Part shown: positions 1-12,090 of the stretch, one piece after another
Layout of the letters: each line of letters opens with the position of its first letter
Numbering within the stretch: position 1 is the stretch's first letter
Source of the DNA: Dastarcus helophoroides
Lineage: Eukaryota; Arthropoda; Insecta; Coleoptera; Bothrideridae
Assembly: GCA_028583605.1 (NCBI GenBank)
Contig: CM053327.1
Span: 24,043,629-24,107,628 of the forward strand
Reading direction: 5' to 3'
Length of the DNA stretch: 64,000 nt
The notes under the pieces: model-generated
Told to the model about the DNA's origin: nothing
Databases searched by the model: none
Seen by the model: only the letters and a program-made list of their open reading frames with translations
Made by a program: the position numbers and the translations under genes

Positions 1-442
1 TAACGATAACAGTATATAATTTGGATGTTGTTGGACCCTACTTTGCAGATTCTAAAAAAACGATGCAAATATTTTTGCGCATTTATTGATAATATTAGAG
101 ACTGGCTCAAGTCTAATGATATTATTGTTGATAGAGGTTTCCGTGGTTGTTTAAAGATTCTTGAAGAAATGGACCTAGTACCCAAAATATTTCATATCTG
201 ACCAAACAAGCACAATTATCTACGGAGGATGCTAATGAAACACGTTTGGTAACAAAGATTCACTGGGTTGTGGAGGCAGTAAGCGGTCAGCTTAAAAATT
301 GGAGAGCATTGAGTAATGTAACGTCAAATGTCCAAGTACCATACATCGGTGACAATGTTAAAACCGGTCTGCGAATTTTAATGCTTTCCACCCAATAATA
401 ATTAATAACGATTTATTAAAAAAAACTAACAACTTACAAAAA
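1..442 (+). pseudogene. ISL2EU-like DDE transposase, catalytic C-terminal part (broken)
   Basis: Two reading frames joined by a frameshift near 196-206 give the end of the catalytic domain of a cut-and-paste transposase. About 110-180 reads DIIVDRGFRG, the strand around a catalytic Asp in DDE_Tnp_4-type enzymes. About 208-350 reads blocks such as QLSTEDANETRLVTKI and VPYIGDNV, which I know from the ISL2EU/IS4EU family of animal transposons. The 5' part of the gene lies off the window. Frameshifts and stops make it inactive. It is continuous with the downstream C-terminal open frame, so both belong to one old copy lying in the receptor gene's upstream intron. Confidence 0.75.
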
Positions 443-916
443 ATGGTTGAAGAAAATCGCTGGACAAGAAAAAGGACGATATGGATTCCGTTAAGAGATT
501 CTAATCTTTCAGAGTTTCCACGACTAACATGGGAGGAGCTACGACAATTAACTTTTGGCATTTATCAGCTTAAACAAAGTCGATCTGACACTGATAAACA
601 CCTTAGTCAAGTAGGAATATATTTTCTCTATGTACATCGAGGAGATGCGTCAGTTATCCAACTCCAGTTGAAACCACGACACACAAGTACGAAAGTATAC
701 AACATATGGATACGATCAAGTATGAGTTATTATCCAAGTATTGAATGGTATTGTCAATGCAAAGTTGGAGCAGGAGTTGTCGAATGCTGTGCGCATGTTA
801 CATCTGTACTGTGGTATTTGGGCTACTGGCGCCACAATCAAACTCAAAAATGCCAAGTTTTGGATATGCTGACACACTTCAAGACGCTTCTAATGGATGG
901 TCTAGAGTTGATTTAG
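443..916 (+). pseudogene. ISL2EU-like transposase C-terminal segment with SWIM-type zinc finger
   Basis: An open frame of 157 residues continues the transposase directly upstream, so its Met is probably internal to the original protein. The N-terminal stretch (EENRWTRKRTIWIPL) matches the linker that follows the DDE domain in ISL2EU proteins. Residues about 101-127 hold a CxC...CxH pattern (C104, C106, C116, H118) followed by SVLWYLGYWRH, the SWIM zinc-finger signature of this family. The role of the finger in transposition is not established; DNA binding is an inference. The frame is intact over this stretch, but the upstream half is broken. Confidence 0.72.
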
Positions 917-942
917 CCAGTGAAAATGAAAAGGAAATTTAA

Positions 943-1747
943 TTAAAAATTCAAGTTATAAAATAATTACTTTCATTATTTAATAAAAAGATTTTCCAAA
1001 AAAACTTAGGATTTTTATTTCGACTAAGTAGCAGAATTAAGAAAAATGGTATATTTTGAGATTTGGCCGATGGGCGAAAAACGTCTGATCTTTACCCACC
1101 TCCTTTAGATATCTATTTTCCAAACTTTTTCGCACCATATTTGCCACAAAAATAACAAAAAATTGTTGGGGTATTTAAATACTACCGTTTCGACGATGGT
1201 ATTTTATTAGTTTCACTTACCAATTGTTTATTTAAACAAAAAACAAAAACAAATTTGTCATATGACTACTGACAAGGCAGTGAGTGCATTAAAAACTGTA
1301 TGTACTTTTAATAATTTAATGTTACTAGCAGTAACGCACTATCCGTCCAATCACCTTTAAATCTGAGCGGCACCAACATTTTTTAATTTTTTTTTTATTT
1401 TGTAGACCTACTGATATGTGTTTATATTTTGCGTTTTAAAAACTAATGTTCCATTTAGAGTAGTAAAAATTAATATAAACCGCCATAAAATAATCAAAAC
1501 TTTCTTAGAAATAGTTTATTTTATATAAAATAATATCTCATTAAAAACACCGTTTTTATTATCATAAACTATTTCCTAAGAAAAGCTCTTGGGGAACCAA
1601 AATAATAATTCAGTTTTCAAATAAGACACCAGCGCGGCCGAGTTGCAGAGCGATGTAAGAATAAAATCTCGGGGTGCATTCCTTGTGGGATCTGCAGGAA
1701 TCCTTGACAATTTAATCTCCTCAAGTGTGACAGTTGTGTTTTTGCAG
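943..1747. other. AT-rich intron sequence, nothing recognised
   Basis: Intron sequence between the ISL2EU remnant and the first visible receptor exon. An open frame runs in phase with the exon from 1643. It sits upstream of a strong acceptor (polypyrimidine run then cag at 1745-1747) and does not look like a GPCR TM1-TM2 segment, so I treat it as intronic. Confidence 0.5.
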
Positions 1748-1864
1748 GCTTTACTTCGGGGCGCAATAAGTCAACAGTCTGCTGTGATATTAATATGCAT
1801 GGCCATGGATAGATATCTCTGCATGCTGCATCCGGCAAGATATCACAAACATTCGAGCAAGAAG
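1748..1864 (+). CDS. Class A GPCR exon: TM3, DRY motif and intracellular loop 2
   Basis: The 39-codon exon is preceded by an acceptor with a pyrimidine run (gtgtttttgcag) and followed by a consensus donor (aag|gtaagc), both phase 0. It encodes the second half of TM3 ending in MAMDRY, the G-protein-coupling motif, then LCMLHPARYHKHSSKK. The His-Pro after the DRY and the short basic stretch are typical of rhodopsin-class loop 2. The next exon continues exactly into TM4. The conserved TM3 Cys and TM1-TM2 are not in this exon and are expected upstream of the window. An acceptor at 1648 or 1696 would lengthen the exon in the same frame, but those have poor pyrimidine tracts. I recognise an amine-like orphan receptor but cannot name it. 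Confidence 0.8.
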
Positions 1865-3807
1865 GTAAGCTAAAACTTGTTACTTTATTTTCTCGCTTTA
1901 ATCCTTTTTCAAAACTTATATGAATTAATGTAAAGTTAGTCATGTAAAGTTAGTCATGTACAGCATATTATAAAAAAATCAGACATTGTGAAATTATTAG
2001 TGGGCGAACAAGCATATAATATGCGCCTTATTACTGGTACATGGTACACGGTACTGGTACATGGTAGATTGGTACAGTTTCACATATTCAGCTACAATTT
2101 GCAAGAAAAAATGTTTAAGCAAGATAGCAACTTTTTTAATAGTAGGGATTTTATAATAAAAAGATCTGAGATATAGTAATTTCATTAATTAAAAACAAAT
2201 GACGATTAGAAATCCACTCTTATGCAAAAACGTTCAGTTTCGTCTACGAAAATCGATGCATTCGAGAATTTTCTCTAAAAAAAGATTTATTTCACATTTA
2301 TTTAATTTAATTCATACCTTAGGCTGGCGCCCTATACAATACCCATAAATTGTTTATGAAATAGAATCTAATATTTATGCTTATAGATTCTTAGTTATAA
2401 ATATTGAGGTCAATTTGTTATGGCTGTTTCTTTAACGCAAAGTCGACGTAGTAGAAACCATGTTGGGGCATAAATCAATTCACTGGTGTGGAAATACCAA
2501 AAATTTGGGAAACAATTTATAAACTATCTCACAGGTCTTCTGCTTTGAAATGAGCGATTCAGCTAATATTACATTTCAGGGTAAGTGGCTGTTCCACATT
2601 CCAGGCCAAATCCTTTTTATCTTTGGCTTTATTAAATTCATATTTGTTTGAAAAGGGCACTAAGTGATGCGATATTTGCCTCACTCGACTACTTTCAATC
2701 TCTTGTGGGATTTCTAGTATTATAAAAGTTTTGTGCTACTGATATTATTTCTGAAGGAATTGATATCACAGTATACAAAAGCGATATATTTGGACTGTAT
2801 CCTTTAGCGACTTTTAAAAGGAATATATGGTGTCAATGTAGAAATCTAATTACGCAGGTGTGGTAAAATTCTCTCCAATTAGCATTCTCTTAATAGGTTA
2901 GTCGCTTAATTATTTATCAATAGGGAAATTCTGGATAGAAGCATGGATTTATCAGCTGAGTAAATTAGTATCTATTCACAAGAGAGCATAATTTGATTTG
3001 CATTTTGCCAACAATTACACTAATTGGGAAGATTTCGAAAGTTTTTGACATGTTTATTATCGGCTTTTCATTCTTTTCATAAATATTTACTTTAAATTTA
3101 TAATCTTTGATATGCCGCATTAACAAATATTACTGAAAATAAGGTCTCTATTTGTTCACGATAGTACAAGATAAAGTCCAATTGGAGGGCTCCATTTTAT
3201 AGTGTGTATGTCACAGAGGAAGAGTGGAATTATGTGATATGATTTAAAATGAACAAAATACGAAAAATTAAAAATAGTTTGTATAAATTCCGAGAATGAT
3301 AGAGAAATAATGAAATTCCGCAAATAACATCTACACTCTAAATTAGAAACAGTTTTGTCATTTAAGCCTCTTTGATCCTTTTACAATTTTGATTCTGATT
3401 ATGAGTATTCATTCTTATTTTAGATATGCTCTATATCGCGTAGGCATACCTAACATATACATCTGAAGATAACATAGCTTATGTTAGTTTGCTTTGTTCT
3501 GTGCAATAGATCCTGCATAAACTAAAATACTCTTCACAGCTATATATAGTAAGTCAGCAAAATAGTGCAGGTGTGAGATTTTGATGATTTTATAGTTAAA
3601 TAATTCTATACTTCTATACTTTTAAAATAAAAAGAATAACAGAAAAAATTCATACACAGTTTGGTATCTTCTTTCTCCCCCTTAGGGGCTAAATTGTTCA
3701 AACCGGTCAAATATGTGTGACAGATCATTTGAAGAGCCTTTTTCTCTAATATTATGATAAAAATTGCACATTCCATAACTAAAAATTATGGTGGAACAAA
3801 TATCATT
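1865..3807. other. Start of intron A, no gene recognised
   Basis: AT-rich. The only structure seen is a short repeat at about 2035-2078, where ACTGGTACATGGTA occurs twice. Open frames here are short, and no family motif is visible on either strand. Confidence 0.5.
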
Positions 3808-3925
3808 CGAGCACACCGTTCCGAATAATTCTACACACCGTTTAGAACTATTCCGTACGGTACACTCGGGCCATTCCATAACTTTCTGTAGAATGTATAC
3901 TATTAATTCTCTATTCGGCCGAATA
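3808..3925. repeat. Foldback structure: 29-bp imperfect inverted repeat plus 14-bp palindrome
   Basis: 3808-3836 and 3840-3868 are inverted copies of a segment containing CCGAATAATTCTA / CGGAATAGTTCTA, separated by only three bases. A perfect palindrome TATTCGGCCGAATA follows at 3912-3925. This resembles a foldback MITE remnant. No target duplication was identified. Confidence 0.5.
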
Positions 3926-6010
3926 AGATTTTTATTATTATTTTATTTTTATTGAAAAATATTACCTTTTTCGGATATGTAAAAATTAAACATTTTTCAT
4001 TTATTTATTATTTTTTTTCTTCTTGGGTATTTGCCACCTCCGTATTAGAAAAGATGTGACATTTAAATTAAATAGTTATAACACAAAATCTATTTAGTCA
4101 GATTTGACAGACATTTGGCATATAAACAAAGTCTACGATACATTTGATTGAATGCATTTCAGATACATTTTAAAATGTTAAGATTTAATTTTTTTGAAGC
4201 ATATTTTATGTTATATTTCTAGATAGAGAATTAAAAATCATTTTAAATAAGCATTCACACAATCCTTTCAATTTAAAAATTTAAAAGGATAGCTGTTACT
4301 CTAAGAGGTTTGAGGGAAGGGTTAAAATTATGCACAAAGAATGGCATTTTACAATTAAAAATTGACTTCTTTCATAAATTGTAAATTACATAAATAATGA
4401 ATTTTTGCTTGACTTCTGGACCTCATTGTAGAACCAGGTTCAAATCAATCAAATGTTACGTATTTAAAAAAAATCAATTCTTTATCCAAGCGCAAAAAAT
4501 ATACATGATATTGCATTAAAAAAAAACAATTAATTTCTGCTTCTTTTTCTGTGATGAATTGTTGAAAATAAAATGTTGGGTAAAAGTTACAATGTGCATA
4601 ATTTACAACTATTGGTTTCCTAACATTGAAAATGATGTTTAAGTATGGTGCGCTTTACGCTGAACGCCCTATGTGATGTGCTATATTTTTTATTAAATAA
4701 TTGAGCCTGTTCTAAAGCTTGCAATTTTAAAATGTCTTTGTTAAACATATCGTTATAGTGTAGTGAATTACAAAAGCTCCTTTCAATCATCCACTGCATT
4801 TTCATCCAACTTCATTATATTGTGAGCATAAACTGGATGTAATAGATACCTCGTTAAAATTTTAAATAGCTTTTTTTGAAGGTTGTATCATGTGCACCTG
4901 GTTTGGAAATATGATATTTTAACTCGTCGAAATTTCCAACGTTTGTGCTGAAATAATTATTTATAACTTTCGCGCAGTAAAATTTTGGGTTTATCAAATT
5001 GAATCTGGCTCATTATATTTATTCATTAATTTTGCTTACTTAAAATTAAAAGTAAATATAAATGACCTTACATTATGCTTCCAACGGCTTCAATTTCAGG
5101 AAATACGTAGTCAGTTATAATAGCGCGATAATCCGACACCGGAATTGGTCGAATGCATCATCGAAAATTAATAACTCAGAAAGGACCATGTTAGCCGCAG
5201 ATGCCGCCAACATTTGATTTAAATAATCTTTAAAAAATAATAAATGTCAAAGATGGTTCTTTTGGTAATAATAAAGATTGCACGATAAACTTGAATTTTT
5301 GATTTTTTTATTTTCGAAAAAAGGAATATATGTACTAAATAAATCTCCCCTTTTAAATCCTGAATTAATAGCTATTGTTCAAAAGAAATGAATCACTTAT
5401 TATTAATTGTTAAAATACATTATACACAGTAATTGTTTTTTAGAAATACTTTATTTCATGGAATTTTATAAGTTTAAAATAATCAATGTTTGCTTGCAAA
5501 CATTTAGTTTTCTTTCCATGGGTCCCTTGGTTTAAATTTTTGTAAAATATTAAAGATATTTTTAATCTAACTATCCTGGAAATTTGAAGTCGATTCCCTA
5601 TTTAAAATTAGAGATAAATCAAATTAAAGGTGGAATTACTTACACAGGGAACATTTTACGTTTCCAAAACACCGGTTTGTTATTCTTATAAAAATACTAA
5701 TCGATATATTAAAAAAAATAGTTTACAATTAAAGAGTATCCTTTATCTATTTATGAATAGAATAAAAATATCTAATTATCTTGTTATTGACATTAGGACA
5801 TTCAAAATGGAACTGTTTTTGATAAATAAACGTGCGGGTAAGTATGGAGCTTATGGGTTTTTCACTTTGCCGGTACAGGACTTCGGGCAAAATTTTGTTT
5901 TATCTAACTGTAAATCCTCCGTTCTCCTTTTATTTTTGGAGCGTATGACGCGTACGTTCCAAAACTTTTGTATGATATTGTCACATCACAATTACCTTTT
6001 TAGAGTCAAA
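3926..6010. other. Intron sequence, nothing recognised
   Basis: AT-rich spacer. A 129-codon open frame at 5630-6019 has low-complexity Ile/Tyr/Lys-rich composition and no recognisable domain, so I do not call it a gene. Confidence 0.45.
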
Positions 6011-7205
6011 GTTTACTAATAAAAGCGTTACCATTGCTGCTGTGGGAATTACAGGCGCAATGAAAACCTGTCCAATTGTAGCTCTGGAAGTCATGCTGAA
6101 TTTCCCCCCTTTATATCTACAAGTAAAGAAGGAGACAATTCTGGGGGCTTTAAGACTGGTTCAGGCAGCAGATCTGAAAGAAGGCGACTTTAACGGACAC
6201 ATAAATATTCTCAAAGAATTTGTGTCACCGGCAACGATAAAACCGGTTGATACAATACAAACCAGGTTGGAGTTCGAAAGAGCTGATTTGAAGTGGCCAT
6301 AAATGATGGCCATATGAGTGGAATGGACCAAAAACATAAGCTATCTCAAGGATCACTTATCTAGTACACGAATGGGTCAAAAATAGAAGAAGGAGGTGGG
6401 GTCGGTGTATATGGCCCAAGATATAGGCTAACAAAAGCCTTAAGTCAAACTCCCACAATCTTTCAGGTAGAAGTATATTCCATAGAACTATGCACCTGGG
6501 AATGTCTATCGAAGGACATACGAGGAGCAAGGATCTATATCTGTTCGGACAGTCAAGCGGTGCTTAAAGCTCTGATTAGGTTTACTGTCAAATCCATACT
6601 AGTGTAGGACTGTCTGCAACCACTAAGCAGTTGGCTGCCCGCAACAAGGTAAACTTGATATGGGTGACATAGGTATTGAAGGAAATGAGATTGCCGATCG
6701 TCTAGCTAGAGAAGGTGTAGCATCCCCATTTCTTGGACCCGAACCTTACTTTGGTATAACAAAATGCCATATAAGAAATGAAGTCCACAAATGGGAAGAG
6801 AAACAAAAAGAATTCCACTGGAAATTAATTTTAGGACAAAAATGCGAAAAAGTTCATCACATATTCGCACACCAGGACGAAGGAACTTCATAACCTCAGC
6901 AACCCGACGTTAAGGTTAATAACAGGCTTTCTCACAGGACACTGCGCGCTAAGATGCCTATCTCAAAAAGATAGGCAAAGCGGAATCAGAGACTTGCCAC
7001 TTCTGCAACAAAGCCAAGGAAAATGCAGAACAGTTACTTTGCACATGCGAAAGTATTGTTTTACAGGAGACTATTTCACCAACAACAGGTACAAGTTACA
7101 CTTGTAGAGATAAGTAAGATTTCTTCTAGGAAAATCATAGGCTTTTACAAAAGCTTGGGAATTTACGAACAATTTATATCGGGGTTTATCACAAGAGATC
7201 TTTAA
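6010..7205 (+). pseudogene. LINE (I/R1/Loa-like) RNase H and C-terminal zinc-knuckle region, 5' truncated
   Basis: Broken frames give the end of a non-LTR retrotransposon ORF2. 6042-6300 holds GAMKTCPIVALEVML, the segment between RT and RNase H in RNase H-bearing LINEs. 6360-6720 is the RNase H domain: VYTNGSKIEEGGGVG (first catalytic Asp changed to Asn), FQVEVYSIELC (Glu), CSDSQAVLKAL (Asp) and GNEIADRLAREG (last Asp). 6990-7045 has a CxxC...C knuckle (CHFCNKAKENAEQLLC). 7110-7200 matches the usual C-terminal KIIGFYKSLGI block. The RT domain is absent, consistent with 5' truncation near 6010. Several stops and frameshifts make it dead. The exact clade would need a tree. Confidence 0.78.
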
Positions 7206-8092
7206 GGTCGCAGTGATGAGAGAAATGTATATATCCTGTCCGATCCATATTATATCTATCTAAGGGTGTTGTAGTCAAATAAGGAAAATGGATGGAACCA
7301 CATGATCCGCAAAAAGGTTTTTTTTCAGACTTTACATTAACAGTGGTAAAAACTCATAATCAGTTACAGATGTATGGTACAAAAAAACCCAGTTAATAAA
7401 ATGTTTAACCGTATTTTTTTTATGTTTGAAGGCAAGGGAACAATATTCACGATATGTTTCGAGAATGTATTTCTAAGATATCGTTCTACCATAACTAATG
7501 CCGGAATTTCTTGTAAGATAACTTTCTTGCGTAACTTAAACCTAAAAAGTTTTCCAGAAAATGTTCCTGTAATTTTACTAAAGTATTTAAAGTGACACTG
7601 GTTGTTTCAGTTTTTCAAGGAGATCTATAACCAGAATTTTAAAACATGTATATTCTTAACTTTGCTATTCGCCATCTCCATTGTCAAGGTTTTTTAAAGT
7701 GCCTATAAAAAAGACTTCAGACGTCCCCAAATAAAGCAGACATTAACCTCTAACGTGCAATATTACGACGCTTGCCTTTAGGGTCGTATTGGGCGTAGCA
7801 AATAACCCTGGATAATGCATACGCCAACATTGGAAACCTTCATTATGTAAATGTTATGTTTCCTGTTTTGGTTAGAGGATTGAGACGCCATCAGATACTT
7901 AACGTCGAGCAACGAATTGTCCTCAGATACATTTCAGCATTTCAGCTTAGTTTCGCTAAGCGTTAAATGATCTTTTGATACAATCTTTATAAAAGTAAAC
8001 ATTTTGGAATTTGAAGTATACGGTCGATAAAGTACTAAAATATCTACGATTGGAATAGGACCAACCAGATCGTTTCAAAAATTTGGTTACTA
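7206..8092. other. Intron spacer, nothing recognised
   Basis: The LINE tail fades out here without a clear poly(A). No coding or repeat signal is visible apart from short AT-rich open frames. Confidence 0.4.
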
Positions 8093-8345
8093 GCACTGGG
8101 CGAAGGTGAGAGCTAGGGAACTTAGCCCCTCAAAAATGCCCTCCCAAGGGGCAAAATGAAATTTTATATTTTTTGGTGAATAAAAAATGTTCGAGCGAAA
8201 TATATATTGATGAGGACTTTTTTTTTTGGTTGATCAAAAATTGATTGGCCGCGAGATACGGAAATTATAAATGGGGGAACTCTTCATTCGTAAATCAAAA
8301 GGGGGCTTTAGACCCCAGTTGAATCGTCTAACTTCGCCCATAGGC
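8093..8345. mobile_element. MITE with about 20-bp TIRs and TA target duplication
   Basis: The left end GCACTGGGCGAAGGTGAGA and the inverted right end GCCTATGGGCGAAGTTAGA match over most of their length. Each is flanked by TA (8091-8092 and 8346-8347). The 253-bp interior has no coding potential. The TA duplication suggests Tc1/mariner-type mobilisation. Confidence 0.55.
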
Positions 8346-8347
8346 TA

Positions 8348-8885
8348 CTATGGTAGCTAGCCAGTATTCTAACGAACAAATCGGCGATGGTGTCAGATGT
8401 TGGCAAACTTGGCAACGTCTTCGTGATTTTAAATAAAACACCCTGTATTTTTCATAATATTTCGAACCTGAAGACATTTTGAGTATCTTTTGTTAACTTT
8501 TTCCAGTACTATCTTAAGCCTTCAGTTACTCGTTAATTTATTAGCAAAGAAACATGCTATTTCCATATTAGAAAATAACTGAAGGCTCAGCTTTGAAATT
8601 ACAAGTAACAAACTGATTCTATAGTGAAAAAGCTGTAGTATCTATGAAACGATGTTTCTATATTTGTAGTTGAAGTAGTTAATTAAGAATGATAAATGTA
8701 ATACATCACTTTTTGTTAAGTTTTTAAGAGTTACTGGTACATAATTCGTATTCAGAAAGTTTTACTATTGAAGGGATAATGGTTTGCAAATTTAACTTTT
8801 GATAAAAATTTATATAGTTTATTGTGCAGTGGTTTAAATGGTCAACCAGCATTTCAGGTTAGCTGCTCTTAAATGAAACTAAATA
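8348..8885. other. Short intron spacer
   Basis: AT-rich and no gene or TIR pair seen. The phrase AACACCCTGTA at about 8437 resembles a transposon end but has no partner. Confidence 0.4.
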
Positions 8886-10403
8886 CACCCTATACCTTGC
8901 TTTACGGCCCAGATACATTCCACGAAACTTGGCCGCAAAGCGAAAAGACGTATAAGGAATCAATTATTCTAATACAAATTCATACAAATTCAATGAGATC
9001 AGTTCCAAATTTGTTAAATATGTAACATGGTTTATTATTCAAAAGGCATTTTATCCTTTTTATTTCATTTAAATCAAAAATACATACATAACAAGTACAT
9101 ACATTTGTATATAAAATAATAACAGACTCCAAAAACCAACAATAATCTATAAACAAAAATGAAACAACTTCATGTTTCATAAAATATACGTGTATGTATA
9201 CATACATATTTTTTATTTAAAAATGAAGACGATGAAGAAATGGTAACCTGCAGATCACTGTCGTCGTCATTTTTCATTGGTAAGGATGGGCCTGGCTTAA
9301 AACAATGGTCCAACGTTGTTTGTCTTGCCTTCTTGTCTATTTCGTTCTTCAGTGATTTATAACATCTAATGGATGAGTTAATTCCTCAAGAAACTTTAGC
9401 GCTAGCGTTTGACGTCAGGATCGTTTTCAAGGAGGATGTTTATTCCTTGTTCGAAATAGGAAAAAGCTTTCGACAAATTTTTTGATGTTAGCTGTTTGGA
9501 TACAACAGGCTCTGTCTCTTCATCAAATGCCGGTTTTGCTTGCAACAGAATGAGTTTCTCATAAGAAAGGGGTTCCTTATCAGCTTCAAGTAGATCGAAG
9601 CACATCACTGTTCGTTCAAACCTTCAAAGCCGAGATCATGTGCTAGATCCAAAATGTTTTGCCTAATTTCAGGAAGGAAATTAACTTCTGCATCAGTACT
9701 TTTTACACATTCTGGCCATATTTTTTTCCAAACATGGTTCATTGTTGTTAATTTTAATTCCTTCCATGATTCACTGATGCTGTCGACAGCATCCTTGATA
9801 TAGTTTTTCCAAAATGTTTTAATTGAAGATTTACCATCGGTTTCCCTTATAAGTTGTCAGGAAAGTTCAGCGTAGGTAATATGCCTTAAAAGTGACTATT
9901 GCACCCTGATCCACTGGTTGGATCAGAGCTGCTGTATTTTTCGGAAGGTACTCAATCATGATATCTTCAGATAGTTCGAATAAATTAGTAGGATGCCCTG
10001 GTGCATTATCCAAAATTAGCAAAGTCCTTGTTGCTTAAGTTATTGTCTCGCAAATATTTTAATTTCAATTACTGTGTACCATTTGTTTCCAATTGTTCCA
10101 GTTAATATGAAAACAATCAGTAATAAATATGTTATATAAAACACTCACAGACAAGTCTAAACCAGCCGCTTTATGAGCACACACTGAATATCGCTCGTAA
10201 ACAAGAGGAGATAGAAAAGAGTGTGCATCGAGATTGCCCTTGCGCAAGATTGGCAACATGTAGATATATCGACATAGAAAAAAAGTTTTTTTGGCGTTAT
10301 AGCGAAACATTTTAGGCCGCAAATCGAAAACGTGCCTTAATTGAAGAGGGACCGTTATAGCGAAATGCCGTATAAAGAGCGGACGTATAGCGAGGTATGG
10401 GTG
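8886..10403 (-). mobile_element. Tigger/pogo-like DNA transposon, internally deleted
   Basis: The inner sequence carries a pogo-type transposase on the minus strand. The outer ends are inverted copies: left CACCCTATACCTTGCTTTAC, and right (inverted) CACCCATACCTCGCTATACG. Both are flanked by TA at 8884-8885 and 10404-10405. Full Tigger elements are usually longer than this 1.5 kb copy, and the N-terminal half of the transposase is missing. Confidence 0.65.
9402..10045 (-). pseudogene. Tigger-like DDE_1 transposase, C-terminal part
   Basis: Read on the minus strand from about 10045: LLILDNAPGHP (second catalytic Asp of the DDE_1 domain), then EYLPKNTAALIQPVDQGAI and FKAYYLR, the classic pogo/jerky/Tigger blocks. 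These are followed by a frame with KTFWKNYIKDAVDSI and SWKELKLTTMNHVWKKIWP. The last 68 codons (9608-9402) hold LTSKNLSKAFSYFEQGI, typical of the Tigger C-terminus. At least two frameshifts or stops break it. The helix-turn-helix DNA-binding half is absent. It lies inside TIRs at 8886 and 10403. Confidence 0.78.
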
Positions 10404-11744
10404 TATATCAAAACGAGATAGGTAGAAATATCAAAGCGGTTTAGACACATCAAAAGCATCTTTTGTTTACAAGAGAATAGAAAACAATCCACAAGCTGCA
10501 ATTTCAAAAAAAAAATAATTTTATGTGATACAAAAATGAAAGTCGGATTATCCTGAGAGTTTGACCACCCGATGTTCGATAAAGCGGAGTTCTGCTCTAC
10601 AATAATTTACTTTATTTACTAAGATCATGCAACCCAGAGACAGATAATTTGATACACATTTTCACCCCCTTAGGGACTAATTCCTAAAAATCTTTTCTGA
10701 GTGCTCACTTATGTTATATGGGTAACTCTTTTGTAAAATTAAATTTTATGCTTCTAAACACATCGGTTTAGGCGTGCGTTCTCTGTCAGTCAGTGTCTAG
10801 AGTATGAAGTAGATAGATGCAGTGATATTTTCTTTAAAACAAAAAGTAATAAATTCCTCTAAGAAATTTGGTAACAGTAGGGCTATAACTTAGCTGTGCA
10901 ATATATGTGTAGTGATGGTCGTTGTGCCTATAAACATGATACTAGAAAACGTGATGTCGATTAAGTAAAGAATATTAGGGTACGCGTTAAGTCATATCAG
11001 CAAACTTTTTATTGTCCGCTAAATTCGCAAATAAGACTAGGGATGAATTTGTGATCAATCACAACCGCGTTCAGAGGAAATGGCTGTTCTCTAGCGCGCT
11101 TTTAACAATTTTATCGGGATCTAGATAGTTTTTGTCGAGGTTTTATATGACTGAAACTGATCGTGCCGGTCGGGAGTTGAAAGCATATCTATTTGAATGA
11201 ATGGCAGGGACGCTTCTCCAAGACCGATAGTGATTTTTATGACATTCGTTTTATACCAGGATTGGACGTGTGAAGGAGCTGGCATTTTTAATATAGTCAG
11301 TAAAAACTTATTTCTATGCTTTGATATGTTACATATGCCACTTGCATTCTCTTTTGAATTCTGTTAGATATATGACTCAATTTCGAACTATTGCAAAATC
11401 TTTGTATCTGTGCCAAAATCAAGAAATAAAATATTGAGGCTGTCATAAAAGCCACTATAAATAAATGGAAAATGTAAATAGATTTTTTCTATTGTGTTTG
11501 AAGTAAACATTTTACATTAGAAAATTAAAAATTATATCATTATTTAATATCCATTCTAATAACAGCATTGTTTTTTTATATGAATTTGTTTTCGTTATTT
11601 ATAAATCTGAGTTGCTTAAAATCTCATAAATGTATTATATGTAGCAATTTTGGATTTTAACAAATAAGGAAAAATATGAGATGTACCCTGTTACCCCGAT
11701 ATAGTGCAACCATATTTTTTAAACAATGGAAACATTTACAAAGA
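10404..11744. other. Intron spacer
   Basis: No gene seen. About 10570-10605 holds a phrase resembling one end of a pogo-type MITE (minus strand GAACTCCGCTTTATCGAACA), but no partner end was found within 1 kb. Confidence 0.4.
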
Positions 11745-12090
11745 ATGATGAAGAAGATGATAAAAATTTGACCAAGTCTCCCGAATCACCGAAGTAAAGG
11801 CAAGTGGTTGGTAACTTGCCCCTTTTCTATAAGTACTCCAAGGGAAGATGCTCGTAAAAACTGATAGGTCTGATCCCTCCAAGGGTAATATTCTCAAGGC
11901 ACACAAGACGACAGTCTGCAAATTAATGTGCGGCCCCAACTTGGTAGAGTGAAAACTTCTGTCTAAGGAGATTCTTTTTCTGTAGAGTTTCCAAACTATA
12001 GAATTCGTTACCGAACGCAATTTTCTTCGATAATTACAACACATCCTTATTTAAATCTTTATCTTTATTTTCGCATCCGCTCGCAGTGCT
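11745..12090 (+). pseudogene. LINE ORF2 extreme C-terminus and 3' end, fragment
   Basis: On the plus strand, broken frames read LPLFYKYSKGRCS, LIPPRVIFSRHTRR and KLWNSLP-like text, ending near cgcatccgctcgcagtgct. This is the same family as the longer copy at 24745-25935, whose equivalents at 25580-25870 read LSLFYKYYYGRCSQELI, IPPRARFLRHTRQS and cgcatcctactcgcagtgct. The copy is a 5'-truncated scrap with stops. Confidence 0.65.

Noticed and set aside
1643..1747. Upstream extension of the first GPCR exon in the same open frame
   Set aside because: A much better acceptor at 1745-1747 lies inside it, and the extension does not resemble TM2 or the start of TM3.
5630..6019. 129-codon open frame
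   Set aside because: Low-complexity AT-driven composition, no domain, and it runs up to the start of a LINE fragment.
10560..10610. pogo-type MITE end
   Set aside because: No matching inverted end within about 1 kb.
11736..12044. 102-codon minus-strand frame
   Set aside because: Shadow of a plus-strand LINE C-terminus with a recognisable homologue at 25560-25880.
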